Positions 38,392 through 50,869 of a DNA stretch of 64,000 nucleotides are shown here, one piece after another. Numbering within the stretch: the first letter of the stretch is position 1; the number at the start of each line of letters is the position of its first letter. The DNA lies in assembly GCA_012295275.1 (NCBI GenBank), contig CM022666.1, positions 6,305,839 through 6,369,838 of the forward strand, read 5' to 3'. Below the pieces are notes generated by a model. That model saw only the letters and a list, made by a program, of their open reading frames with translations, did not search any database and was not told where the DNA came from. The stretch is from Chrysomallon squamiferum. Lineage: Eukaryota; Mollusca; Gastropoda; Neomphalida; Peltospiridae. The translations under genes and the position numbers were made by a program.

Positions 38392-41300
38392 TATAATAAA
38401 TGATAATAATAATAATAAAATCTTAAATCAATGTTAAACATAAATCTCTTAATTATAATAATAACAAATTATTCAATATTAAATATAATAATAATTTCTT
38501 AGATCAGTGTTAAATATAAATCTGTTAATTAAAATGATAGCAAATTATTCATTATTAAAAATAATAATAATAATTTCTTACATCAATGCTAAATATAAAT
38601 TTCTTAATTATGATAATAACAATATATTCAATATTAAAAATAAGAATTATAATAATAATTTCTGAAATCAATGTTAAATATAAATCTCTTAATTATAATA
38701 ATAACAGTATACTCAATATTAAAAAAAAATAATAATAATAATTTCTGAAATCAATGTTAAATATAAATCTCTTAATTATAATAAAAGCAAATTATTCAAC
38801 ATTAAATATGATAATAATTACAATTTTTAAAGAATGCTTCTTGTAACAGATATCATTTCAAACATACAGAAACCAGTAACACATGCAGCAAAAGTATTTA
38901 CAAATTAAAACAAAAAGAAATAATTACCTCATCGGTCTCCTCTAACATTCCACTTTCTTCAAACTCCTCCATATCAGCAGCTTCCCCTTCATCATCATCA
39001 TCGTCATCATTATCATCATCATCAGCTGCTGTAGCAGATGCTGATTTAGCACCATCCTGAAAATTATTTTAAAAAAATTGTTGTCTTTTTTACAACTCTT
39101 TATCTCAACAAGTACTAAAAGCTTTATTTTATCTGTTAAAAAAAATGTTATATTAACACTACTCAAAACACATTTCTAATCTGCAGTTATTTTTGTAAAA
39201 TACACAAAGAGAAGGACAGTGTAGATAACAAGACAGAAAATCTTCCTCAATGGGTTATCTCTGTTTGAACAATGAGTGACATGGGACATTTTGTAGGTGT
39301 CCTGTTTCGTAATCTGAACTCACACCCTTAGTTACAAGTCAAGGAGCACCCAATGGAACGGGAAATACCCCAAATGAATGCACTGAAATGAACAGATCTT
39401 CTTAACCTCTTTTCTCTAACAGTAGAGGTACACCATGATACTGAAAAACCACTTTTTTTTTTTTTAAATCTTAAATATATATACACTATTGATTTTTCAG
39501 ACCCTGATGATCTAAAACCTCTTTTGGTATAGGTATGAGACCATTTATCCAGCAAGCTGGAGGGCAGAAGTGTCCCTGACTTCTGAATTTTCTAGTTTTC
39601 TGGGCCTTGGTTTAATATGTTCTTAAAATATAAATTAAATGATGAAAAATAAAGAACAACACTGTATTTAGCACTTCTAAAACATGTATTCCAGAAACTG
39701 GATAAATACAGTCCTGTACCTGTTTATTAAATGATTTTATATAATACATACATAATGATGAAACAAAAATCTAAATAGTTGAGAATGGTATAGTTAATAG
39801 TTACAGTATATGGTTCAATCTTTTAATAGCAATAATGAAAAAATCTACATTTGTTTTTATAATAGTGAATGTCTAAAAATAAATTGTTCAGAATAATATC
39901 CTGACACATTTTCACTTGTTTTGTGATTTAAAAAAATATATTAAAAAAATGCAGAGTGTATTAGAACTGGTCTTTGATTTACTCAGCTTGTTAGGATTTT
40001 TTCAAACATTTCTACATTAAAAACAAAAAAGGTATGTAACAGATACTGTTCACTAAAAATCTCGGTGATTATTAGGAAATTTATATAAGCTGTTACAACA
40101 GAAAGGATATGAGGATTCAACAAAACAGAAGTATCTTAGGCAAAAAGTTGAAAACAACTGTTATTTGCAAGAAAAAGCTAAATAAATCTTTATTAGTTGG
40201 TTGAGAACTTTGACCTGGTAATCATTCATTTTTTTTTTTTTTTATTCTGACATAAAATATACTTTTATCCAGTCTGTCTTTTGTACATAAATAAATAATA
40301 ATCGATTTTATATCTTTAGCTTACAAAAGTTACAATAATATTTGTTTCAAAATGTCTATGCACTACCAGAGATACATTTAAAAATGACTTACTTTTGAAT
40401 CTAAATTCATATCTGCCACAGCATCATGTACTGATCCCAGTGAATTATCACCTTAAATAAAAAACAAAAATAAAAATTCAATTAAATATAATACCTTTAT
40501 TAATTTAAACAGAACATATTTTTACGGTATAATATAACATTTTATTTAATTAAATACAATATATTTCTTAATTTAAATAAATATATTTATTAGGTGGAAA
40601 TACAACTCATTTCATTATATAAATAAAATTCATTTCTTCTGTTTAATACAATAATATATTTGTTCAATTGAAACAACACATTTTCTTCATTTAAATACAA
40701 AATATTTCTTCTAGTTAATACATATTTTTAAATTTAAATATAATAAACTTCCTTTGTTAACTACAACATCTTCATATTTAAAAACAACACCTTTCTCAGT
40801 TTAAATACAACATACTAATTCATTTAAAAACAAAAGATTTTTTTGTTATGGATTTATCTTAGGAATGAATATAAGATCTAATTATCAATGAAGAAATCGC
40901 TGATCACAGCTTTAGCATCAGTATAATAACTTTAATAAGACCATCAGATTTTTACATAAACTTATACAATTGAAAGTAAAACTAAATTCAAATTCAGAAA
41001 TAAATAATATTCGCTGTCAAAGCTGAGGTAAACATATCGACTGCTAAAAATTGATATAACTACAATACTACAATGAAACATCAAAGCATTGGTTTAGGGT
41101 GTTTGTCACTAACAAATACATTATAATTATAAGATTCAGTCAAATATTTAGAAGGTTCTCTCACCTGGATAATGATGTGTGTCTACCCATCCACCATCTT
41201 CATCATCTTCTTCGATAACCTTTTCCTGGTCATCTTGATGATTGTCCATCTGTTTCACCCTTTTGTAACACGGAACTACAAATTTAAAAAGATTTTATTT

Positions 41301-42930
41301 GTTTTTTTCTTATTAAAGTTTAAAAAATTAAGACATAAATTTTATTTATATTATTATTATAATTAAAAAAAAATGTATTTGATTAAAATCAGCATTAAAG
41401 TTTCGTGAAACTAGGAATTACTTATTCCAAGGGTGATAACCCAGTATTATCTGATAAAATCTAAAGCATGGTTTGATAACAAAGTTCCATTAAAATTTGA
41501 AGTTACACAAAGCCCCAAGTGACTTGATGATACTCTACAGAATAGATGATAATAATGAATGTTCTAATTTCATCATTTCTTATTACAATTTACATATCAG
41601 AATGGTTTTATAGTCTCATGATGACACTAAACTACACTGAATAATTTTATAAAATTTTATCTTTTCTGGTATTTAAAGGAAGTTTCATAGTATACTAAGC
41701 TGCAGCTAAAAATATAATGTACTATAAATTTCTGTATTTCTAGGAGAGAAATACAAATTAATATTATGCTAAAGCACAGACTATAATATAATTTAATTTC
41801 CCCCTTTTGTTTGTGACTAGACTAATAAATAAGAGTAATAGATATTGATATTATACTAAAGAACAAGTGATAACACATTTTATTTTTATTTTATCACCTC
41901 TTGATATACACTAATTGACTAATATTTAAATTTCTCCATGTACTGATATAATGCTACAGTTTATTCTAAATTTTACCATTTCTTGTGATTAGAAACTGTT
42001 TGTCAGGAGGAAGGTATGGTTTGATTTTTGACTCATCTCCAGTCATCCATTGCCAAGTTGGACAGTGATGTACAATATGATCACCAGCGGCAACAAACTG
42101 AAATGTTCAAAAACAGAGATAAGAAAGCATGCTTTCAGACTAAAAATAAAGTTAAACTGGATGAATTCTTAATCAAGTTAATGCTTTAAAAATGGAACAA
42201 GCTGTTTAATGTGTATTACTTAATACATTTAAACCAATATAAATTTTATAAACTTAAATTGTTTTCTAAACATCCCAACAACAGGAATGACAACAATCCA
42301 TAATTTCTAGACAGAATCAACATCTGTCTTCATGGAGTTTAATGGGAATTTGTTTTAATTAAAGACCAGTATTGTTGATACTTAATCTACATATAATGTC
42401 TGTGCTGTAATATTAAATAATAAATGTCAGGTAATATCTACAAGTACAATATACTAAATAAATTAAATTGTTATGAATACAAAAATACATAAATAAATAA
42501 AACAAACCTCTTCTGGTGTAATTACTCCAGTTTCCCTGAATTTTGATTCCTATAAATAGATTGCAGAATCAATTTTCCATAGTAAACATTTTGTATTATT
42601 GTTCCATTCTGACCAGTGCCTAGAAATTTACTGCATCATTGCACGTAGTGAATTTCACAACATTCAACATTGAATAAGAAATACATGTCAAATTTAACAT
42701 CAATAAAAGTATAATAAGCATTAATATCAACAAAAGAACGATTATTCTAGACAGAGAAAAAAAAAAAAAAAGGAGGAAAAAAAGCTGACATTCATATTCA
42801 GTATTGTGATAAACGATCGTCGATGACAATAATTTAGTGATTCACTGAATGGTAATACCTTTAAGACTGGGGTTAAGTATTCCGCAACACCCAGTGCTGT
42901 TCCTTTAACTGCATTTACAAGATTCTGCAT
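36025..42930 (-). CDS. ATG3: ATG3, E2-like enzyme of autophagy
   Basis: Ten exons on the minus strand (42859-42930, 42508-42549, 41977-42097, 41165-41275, 40393-40451, 38928-39056, 38107-38250, 37592-37719, 36883-36951, 36025-36106) join in phase to 957 nt, 318 residues; human ATG3 has 314. ATG3 takes activated ATG8/LC3 from ATG7 and transfers it to phosphatidylethanolamine on the phagophore. The protein starts with the amphipathic membrane helix [20 protein letters not shown]. It has [13 protein letters not shown], the acidic disordered segment with an Asp tract (about 145-160), [20 protein letters not shown] and the HPCRHADVM motif with catalytic Cys268, and it ends YDYTRHFTM like other ATG3 proteins. 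All splice sites are GT-AG. A partial decayed copy lies at 51.3-63.8 kb. Confidence 0.96.
36335..36865. repeat. Two diverged 270-bp direct repeats in the last ATG3 intron
   Basis: ATTAATAAAGTTGTT-type sequence and its flanks at about 36340-36600 recur about 272 bp later, with each copy carrying a TG microsatellite and an ATCCTGAAA block. The second copy ends in (TA)n next to the splice donor region. Confidence 0.6.
38342..38830. repeat. TAA microsatellite followed by 76-85 bp minisatellite in ATG3 intron
   Basis: After a (TAA)n tract (38347-38420), a unit containing ATCAATGTTAAATATAAATC and TCTTAATTATAATAATAAC is repeated about five times. Copies of the ATGTTAAA anchor fall near 38431, 38507, 38586, 38671 and 38754. 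Confidence 0.8.
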
Positions 42931-43761
42931 CTTGTAAGCAATTTTAAATAAGAATCACCAGTTTAAAAAACAATTTCGGGGAAATTCCCCTCCCACCTAA
43001 TCATTGACTGGTACAAATAAATATTGTCTGTTATAGACATTAATAGACTGGTTCCCGTGTCGTCATAAAGATTATGACCTTCACCTTGTTACTCGAAACA
43101 AGTAACTCTCAGATAACTTTTTGTGCTGGATGTGGTATTCTCTGGCATTTTAGGAATTTTGTCATGTCGATAGACTTAATTATATAATAATTATGTAAAA
43201 TAAAGAAATACGATAAAATGTCCTTCTGTTTCTGTTATTTTTCTTTCACTCTCTCTTTTTCTCACTATTAATATTATGGTAAAATAATTTCAAGAATTTG
43301 TCATTTTCTAAACAATAAATAATAAAGATTTCTAAAAACATTTAAATAAAAAAAAAAAAAAAAACAAGAACAAAAAAACCCGCCTAAATCAATCAATTAA
43401 TCAGTCCATTCAAAGATAGAAAAAAAACAAACAAGATACATCGAAACCACAAACCGAACATGAAGATAGATATATCGCTAGGTAGATAGATTGATACACA
43501 TAAATGTAGATATACACTCATATACATAAATACATACAATTAAGAATTTCGATCCTTGGGTGTGCGTTTTAAAATTTTGGAAATTATTATTATTAACATT
43601 TTTGCAGTTAATATAGGTGGATATTCATACCTAAATATTACTTAATTAAGATGCGTATAATGTGTGTGTTTGGTGTTTCCAAGTATTCAGTAGTAACGTG
43701 GCTTAGAATCATATTATGGTATGGTGTTTTAACGTATGGAAGTCTTTTGTTTGTGTGAGTA

Positions 43762-43797
<36 letters not shown>

Positions 43798-44384
43798 AGT
43801 CTCTCTATATGTCTGTCAGTCTATCTTTATATATACATATATAACTAAAGAAATACGTGTAATGTCTAATTCACTCAGAAAATATAAAAATATGGCTGTA
43901 AGTAGATTCTCCTCTGTCTGCAATCGGTGGAGAATTTCAGGAGACAGGCCAATGCGAGGACCAGAACCCAGCAGAACACTTATTTTATTTATTTATTTTT
44001 TCTTTTTTCTTCTTCTTCTGAAAGTGAACAAATTTGAGTACTGCATTCCATTCAGTTGTATTGTAAAATCCTACCCAAGAAACAATCATGCCCTTAATGT
44101 CACAGTTTCTTTTTTTTTCTCTGGGTGTCTAGGTTTCCCATGTATCAGCATCAACTGTAGCAATACAAATTATTATTTTATTTCACTGATTTCATATATA
44201 TTCTGAAAGGTTTAGGAATTTTATTTTATTATATCTCATAGTGCATATATATGCATAAAGCAAGAAGGAATCATATATATTACCCATAGTCTTGACTATT
44301 TGTGTGTGTGAGTGTGTTTTTGTACATGTAACAGAAAGACAGACAGATCTGTATGTCACATTGTTTATTTTTGTTAATCCGGTT
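42931..44384. other. Upstream flank of ATG3 and simple repeats
   Basis: No TATA box is obvious near the ATG3 start. There is an A-rich tract at about 43349-43380, TAGATA-type repeats near 43465-43490 and a (TATC)n tract at about 43758-43798. A 156-codon open frame at 43736-44206 begins in the TATC tract and shows no domain; I do not call it. Confidence 0.5.
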
Positions 44385-45709
44385 CATATTAATTTTCATA
44401 GCTGTGTCCCCATAATTAATTTTCTCACTTTTAAACAAAATAACACTTGCAATGGACAGATGTTACATTATTTCGGGTAAGCCGTGGTATGATGATAGCT
44501 ATCAATATATTCAGTTTCAGGTAATAGGTAACATAATATTACTTAGTTCCATAACAAATCGGATGTGTGTAACTGATACTGGCAGCACATTTGATCGAGT
44601 ATTTTCTCTGCCTTTGCAGGGAACGTGTTTATTTATTTATTTAGTTATTGAATTTTTCTTTCTTCTTTTCTCCTGTTTATTTAAAACATTGTAATCCTAT
44701 TTGTAAATCTAGATGATTTACCGTGGGTTTAAATTAAAGTTATTTCATGGTATAACAAGCTACAGTGATATTCAGATTTCATGACTCTATCTACCAACCA
44801 TTTCTGCTAGACAAGTTTACTCGGAACTGTTCTACATACCATTTGATTGTGAATATAAAACTAGTATATAGTTAAAGATAAATTATTATAAATACTTCTA
44901 GATGATCAGAAATATTTGGTCTACAAGTGCAGATATCATTTTTAATAATTTTTATTTTTTTTATTTTGTTTTTAGCTATGACTTGAGCAGATCAGTATTC
45001 CATAAGGAAACTCGGGTAAATTTTCATAAAAAATTAAGTGTTTTTATTTAGATGGTAAAATCGCAGAATCAGATAAAATTTGAACAGTGACAAAAGGTGT
45101 ATCCTATAAGAAATTATTTGATAATTTTTGAATTTGTTATTTCCGTTAGGACTGTAGAAATAGTAGTCCAATATGTCAAAACGATGCCTCTCTTTAAAAC
45201 TACACCGGTCGAACGAAAATGGTTCATTATCTTCAAATAAATATTTTCATGTAATTCCTATATTCAACTTTTAAGTATAAAATCAACCTCAATTATTAAC
45301 ATTTGCGTTCATTTACACTTATTCCATAATAAATAGCACATAAATTCTTTATCAGTAACTGAGCCTAAAGTACTTTATAATCGAAACATAAATATGTATG
45401 TATGTGTGTGTCTGTATATGTGTGTATGTTTATATGTATATAAAATATTCAGTTAGTACCAAGTTAAAATTAGATTAAATGGAAGCTAAAAACATAACGA
45501 AAAAGACGAAACAGGCCAGAAACATGATCAGATGAATAGTGCCATTACAAAGCAATTAATATTCTGTATGCATTGCTGTAAGATATACTATAGCTACACC
45601 AGAGAAAGTCAGACATACGTTTAAGCGTTCCGATAAAACTACAACAAAGAATTAGAATAATATATAAAAGAGAACATTTTAAATGTCAGTATACCGATTT
45701 TTAATTTAT

Positions 45710-45884
45710 TTAAAATCTTCTTGATTTTATTTTTGCACATATTTCAATTATACTGTCTAAATTTACGTGCAAACCTCTTTGTGTAGACAATATTACAAGT
45801 TCTCTTAAACTTTCCAGACTAATCGTCAACCCCTGATCTGTCTTTATTGGCTTTAATTTTGAGACGCTCCTTTCACAACTGGCA
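45710..45884 (-). pseudogene. hAT transposase dimerisation-domain fragment, copy 1
   Basis: On the minus strand a TTTCCAG acceptor-like site is followed by an open frame containing ASCERSVSKLKPIKT and LESLRELVILST, ending in a stop at 45710. The ERS-SKLK-IK plus LAILS-like pattern is the C-terminal dimerisation region of hAT transposases and of zinc finger MYM-type 1-like proteins. No upstream domains are present, so this is a captured or relic terminal exon. Confidence 0.6.
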
Positions 45885-47009
45885 CTGGAAATAATAACAG
45901 GTTCATATTAATTCTCATAGCTAGCGATGGACACGCCCACTGAGCTATCAGAAAGAATATAAAACTGGTGTATAGTTAAAGATAAATTATTATAAATACT
46001 TCTAGATGGTCAGAAATATTTGGTCTACAAGTGAAGGCATCATATTTAATAATTTTTTATTTTATTTTTTATTTTTGCTATGACTTGAGCAGATCAGTAT
46101 TCGATAGGGAAACTCAACATCGATAAAATCTTCATCAAAAATAATGTTTTTATTTAGATGGTAAAATCGCAGAATCAGATAAAATTTGAACTGTGACAAA
46201 AGATGTAGCCTATAAGAAATTATTTGATAATTTTTTAATTTGTTATTTCCGTTAGAAATAGTAGACCACTCTGTCAAAACAATGCCTCTCTTTAAAACTA
46301 CACTGGTCAAAAGAAAATGGTCATTATCTTCAAATAAATATTTAAGCATAAAATCAACCTCAATTATTAACATTTGCGTTCATTTCCATTTATTCGATAA
46401 TAAACAGTACATAAATTTTTTATCAATGACTGAGCCAAAAGTACATTATAATCGAAACATAGATATGTATCTTTGCGTGTATCTGTATATGTGTGTATGT
46501 TTATATGTATATAAAATATTCAGTACCAAGTTAAAATTAGATTAAATGGAAGCTAAAAACATAACGAAAAAGATGCAATAGGCCAGAAGCATGATAATCC
46601 AGAAGTTGTTGCTCTGGGGTACTGCAGTTCCATGCTTTGCGTTTTTTGTATGTTTGTTTGTATTTTTGTTTATTGATATTTCATGTCTTAACCTTATTAC
46701 TACAATATGTTTCAAACTAAACAGAAAAGACTGTATAAAATAACAGAGCTGTAAAATGTTAAAATGCAGGTCGATAAATATTTGAAAAAAAGAAGAAAAA
46801 GAAACGCCTGACTGCCAGTGTAATACATGCAGAACTAACAGAATAAAATATGCAGTTAATATTCTGTGTGCATTTTTATCAGATATACTATAGCCACAGC
46901 ACAGAAAGTCAGACATATATTTAAGCGTTCCGATAAAAGTATAACAATAAATTAGAATAATATATAAAAGAGAACACCTTAAATGTCAGTATACCGGTTT
47001 TCAATTTAT

Positions 47010-47184
47010 TTAAAATCTTCTTGATTTTATTTTTGCACATATTTCAATTATACTATCAAAATTTACGTGCACATCGCTTTGTGTAGACAATATTACAAGT
47101 TCTCTTAAACTTTCCAGACTCATCGTCAACCCCTGATCTGTCTTTATTAGCTGTAATTTTGAGACGCTCCTTTCACAACTGGCA
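47010..47184 (-). pseudogene. hAT transposase dimerisation-domain fragment, copy 2
   Basis: Same fragment in the second module copy, also uninterrupted (ASCERSVSKLQLIKT, LESLRELVILSTQ) and with the same acceptor-like site and stop position. It differs from copy 1 at several residues but keeps the frame. Confidence 0.6.
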
Positions 47185-47548
47185 CTGGAAATAATAACAG
47201 GTTCATATTAATTCTCATAGCTAGCAACGGACACGCCCGCTGACCTATCAGAAAGCGTGCCTGTCGTAGACGTGCTTCACAACAGCTCGCTCTGATTTTA
47301 CGTTAAATTCTCATAATTAATTTTTTCACTTTTAAACAAATTTACACCTGTAGTGACCACATGTTACATTATCTTGTGTTAGCTGTCGTATAATGATAAC
47401 TATCAGCTTATTGAATTACTGTTAAAAGATCACATTTTTTCAATAAATACGCTACAGCATCTTTGTTTGACCATTTTCAAACCTGCCTTCAGAACGTAAG
47501 TGTTTATTTACTTACTTAATTATTATAGTTTTTCTATTTTTTTCCCTT

Positions 47549-47773
47549 TATTTATTGCCTGCTTATTTCAATTACTGTAATGCTATTTAATTCATTAAGA
47601 CAGTTTATCAATAATTTACTTATGTGTTATGCCGTAACAAAAGAGAAAAAAAAAAAGAAAATAAAAGAAAGTATATTATTTTAAATATTTAAAACATAAA
47701 ATCTAATTAATTAATAAACAGTCTTAATAAATTAAATAGCATTACAATAATTTAAATAAGCAGGCAATAAATA
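47549..47773. repeat. Inverted repeat with 60-bp arms upstream of the phospholipase-like gene
   Basis: 47549-47608 and 47714-47773 are reverse complements with four mismatches over 60 bases, separated by 105 bases. The right arm ends 127 bases before the start codon of the next gene. It may be a MITE-like hairpin. The left arm resembles part of 44625-44710. Confidence 0.8.
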
Positions 47774-47899
47774 AATTATTATTATTGAATAATAATAAAT
47801 GACAAAATAAATAAATACGTAACCTTTTCATATTACCAGATATTTAAAAATGTTAAAGCTTTATTTCTGACCTAATCTATTTTTCAAGTATTTAACAGA

Positions 47900-48105
47900 A
47901 TGTGGAAAGCACTCTTTCTGGTTAGCCTTCTTTGCCTGAGCGTTCAGGTTGGAACGGGAAGCAACATATGTTCGACAAAATATAATGGTTGCAATGTTTG
48001 GTCAATTGTCCCGTACAAACATTACTTCAGGAGTGCCTGTGACAAACACGACATATGTTACTACTGTGTAAGTTTCTTGGCTTTATTTTTTCTCTTCTTT
48101 TTTAG

Positions 48106-48159
<54 letters not shown>

Positions 48160-48745
48160 TGGAAATACTTTAATTCGTATACTTAACTTGCTACTTATAT
48201 CAACTGTTACTAATAATTACACAGTGTGATCGCCGCTTTTTAAAACAGGTTAGACTTGGATAAAGAACTGTAATTCGTATATAGTAAATATGGCGGCAAA
48301 ATAATAATAATAATAATAACAACAAATTAATTGTAACAAGGAAAAGAAGCAGCAGCAGCAGAACAACAATAGTAATAACAAAAACAACAATAATAACAAC
48401 AATGATAACAATAATAATTCAACAAAAATAACAACACCAATAATAAAAGAATCAAAATAATAGTAACAACGATACTAATATTAACAACAGTATAATACGA
48501 GTATAATAATAATAAGTTTTAGAGTTTAGTGTGTTTATTACTATTTTCAGGCCGAGTACAAGGGTCTGAACAAAGATTACTGCGATAATAAGTTCTACCG
48601 CGACATGAAACGTATGTGTGGAGACGGTGACTGTAGAGACTATGCGAACATATATTACGAAGCAGTCAAAATGTTTGGATCGTCGAATTACGTAAAACCG
48701 TCGCCATCTTGGTGTAATGATCCATGTGTTTCGAGATATATGTAA
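47900..48745 (+). CDS. Secreted phospholipase A2-like protein (conodipine type)
   Basis: Two exons, 47900-48067 and 48551-48745, join in phase 0 (TGT|GTAAGT donor, TTTTCAG|GCC acceptor), 120 residues in all. Residues 1-20 form a typical signal peptide. The mature part is Cys-rich and carries the phospholipase A2 His-Asp pair in a CDKHD motif (His50, Asp51), followed in exon 2 by a CDNKF segment and paired Cys near residues 79, 84, 111 and 115. This layout fits the short PLA2 family that includes cone-snail conodipines and bacterial/fungal secreted PLA2; such enzymes hydrolyse phospholipid esters outside the cell, some as venom components and some not. Nothing in the sequence says whether this one is venom-related. 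The intron carries a (TTA)n tract. The gene is embedded in repeated modules. Confidence 0.75.
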
Positions 48746-49990
48746 ATAATAGTAATAATACCAGTAACAACAACAACTGTAATTTTAAAAATAATAGCAT
48801 CATCAACAATAATATAATAAAAATAATAACTACAAAAGAAACAATAAAAATTATAAGAAAAAGAAACACAAAAAACTCCAATTAGTCTTGTTTTTTTTGT
48901 TTTTTTTTCATGCAGATCATTTATCATTCATTTAAAATATCTATAGAATCATTAATTTTACCAATCATCTAGATGATTTTACATAAGTTTAAATTAACGT
49001 TATTTCATCGTATAACAAGACTACAGTGATATTCAGATTTTAGGACTCTATTTACCAATCATTTCTGCTAGAAAAGTTTACTCGGAACTGTTCTACATAC
49101 CATTTGATTGTGAATATAAAACTAGTGTATAGTTAAAGATAAATTATTATATATACTTCTAGATGGTCAGAAATATTCAATCTACAAATGCAGGCTTCAT
49201 TTTTTTTTTTTTTTTTTCCCCACTACTTCTTGAGCAGATAAGTATTCGATAGGGAAACTCAACATCGGCGAAACCTTCATGAAAAATTAAGGGTTTTTAT
49301 TTAGACAGTGATCATATAAAATTTGAACTGCGAGAAAAGATGTATCCTATGAGAAATTATTTGATAATTTTTGAATATGTTATATTCAACTTTTAAATTC
49401 AAATTATTTCCAGTTAGTCGATGTTAAACAATACGTTAATCTTTCATCAGTGACTGAGCCAAAAGTACGTTATATTGTATGCCTGTGTGTGTGTGTGTGT
49501 GTGTGTGTCTGTTTAAATTTTTCAGTTAGTGAACTGTTTTCGTACGAAGTAAACATTACATCAAATTGATGCTAAAAACATAACTAAAACGAAGCAACAG
49601 GCCAGAACCATGATCAGATGAAAAGTGCAATTACAAGGCATTGGCACGCTCGAAATATTGAAACATAATGTATGCTTATTTATATTATTTAATTAACTAA
49701 ACTTAATTAGATGTTCATTGCAAATCATATACTAACACTTCGAAATAACGAGGAAACAATGACAAGGAATTAAATGGTCTAATTTACATGTTACGACATC
49801 TAATTTAAATACTTCGCGTACAGAGAGGTCTGGTACTGCCCGGAGACAACTCCTTGATTGTATGCCCCAAAGACTCAGATATAAAGGCCTAGAACTAAGA
49901 AATATTATGAGAAAAGAAAATATTTTGAATACGTAAACAGATGAAACATAAAATAAACACTTTATTCCATTTAAATATAATCAGCGAAAT
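48746..49990. repeat. AAT-rich flank and third, shortened module copy
   Basis: After an (AAT)-rich stretch, about 48960-49640 matches the 44710-45560 module in the same orientation, with a poly-T at 49201-49217 and a (GT)n at about 49484-49509. The hAT-domain fragment is absent in this copy. About 49640-49990 shows no recognisable feature. Confidence 0.65.
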
Positions 49991-49994
49991 TTAT

Positions 49995-50840
49995 TAAGTT
50001 CTTTTCTGCTATCTCAGAAACATTCACATCTAGAAGATCAGCAATATATTTAAGCCTCTGTTTTTTTTTTCTTTTTCCTTTACTTTTAAAGCCTGTTCAG
50101 GATCATTTTCATCTTCAAGGACATAATCTATTTCTTTTTGTGTGACAGTTTGTGTTTTTGTCAGATCAATAAACTTGAAGAGTTTCATCTTTAAATTCAC
50201 CAAACTTTTCTCAAGAAGGACTGGATTATCCTTAATTAGATCTAAACTTACTCCGTATTTCTGTAAAAGGGTCAGTTTCTTCACAATTTTCTTATTATTT
50301 GGGACAACAGAAATTTCAGGATTTTTGTTCAAAATGTCTAGCCATTCCTCCGGTGTGCAGTGAAGGGTGTCTTTCAGTTTACTATCCACATTAACAACAG
50401 TTTTCCTTTCATCCACTGGAAAATCTTCGGTTGCTAAAAGATGAAGTTTCCTTGCAACAGTTTTATCAGACTTGTATCTCGCAGCTGTCAGACACTCTAC
50501 TGTGATTGCTTTAACACCCATCTTCTTCAGTCTCTGAGCTCTGGAGATAACTTCTGCTTCACTCAGTCGAAGGATCTGTGGGTACTGCTGAATATCGTTG
50601 AGTGAACATCCCATGCTCTCCAGTGTTCCTAGTAGACTCTCCAAACTACTGCTAGCAGAAACACTCTCCATTTTGCCAAAGATTATGTCATCAAGTTGTT
50701 TTAGGAGCTACAAAACAAAAAATAAACCTGTTTTACTTGAAGCATTTTCTATTTGCAGCTAAAAATTAAAGACTTCATATATCATAAACATTGGAAGAAC
50801 AAAACAAATTTATAATCCACAGCATTCTACAATTACAATT
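49995..50840 (-). pseudogene. Truncated mTERF copy (5' half of exon 2 plus intron)
   Basis: 50671-50030 on the minus strand matches the first half of the mTERF exon 2 at 31692 onward, with many substitutions (for example MESVSASSSLESLLGT). A length change in the A-run after EQALKVKEKEKK shifts the frame and ends it at 50030. Homology stops after the GAGATAGCAGA equivalent near 49,995-50,020. To the right it continues through the splice acceptor into the intron to about 50840, so it is a DNA-level copy, not a retrocopy. It is inverted relative to its parent. Confidence 0.85.
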
Positions 50841-50869
50841 TTAAAAATGTAGGTTATAAAACACGAAAC

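Larger units (their letters stand above)
44385..47240. repeat. Repeated 1.1-1.3 kb modules, copies 1 and 2
   Basis: Sequence from about 44735 to 45900 is repeated from about 45950 to 47205 with high similarity (AAACTRGTRTATAGTTAAAG, TTGAGCAGATCAGTATTC and TAAGCGTTCCGATAAAA blocks). The copies differ by an insertion of about 150 bp at 46600-46850. The lead segment 44385-44520 recurs at 47200-47430. A shorter third copy is at 48960-49640. The element type is not recognised beyond the hAT fragment listed separately. Confidence 0.75.

Noticed and set aside
43736-44206. 156-codon frame upstream of the repeated modules
   Set aside because: It begins in a TATC microsatellite, is of low complexity and hydrophobic by composition, and matches no domain I know.
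48068-48229. Reading through the first exon of the PLA2-like gene into hydrophobic repeat sequence
   Set aside because: The frame continues into the (TTA)n intron; a GTAAGT donor and a matching phase-0 second exon explain it better.
50030-50671. Second functional mTERF gene
   Set aside because: Only half of exon 2 remains, it is frameshifted at the end, and no leader exon is nearby.
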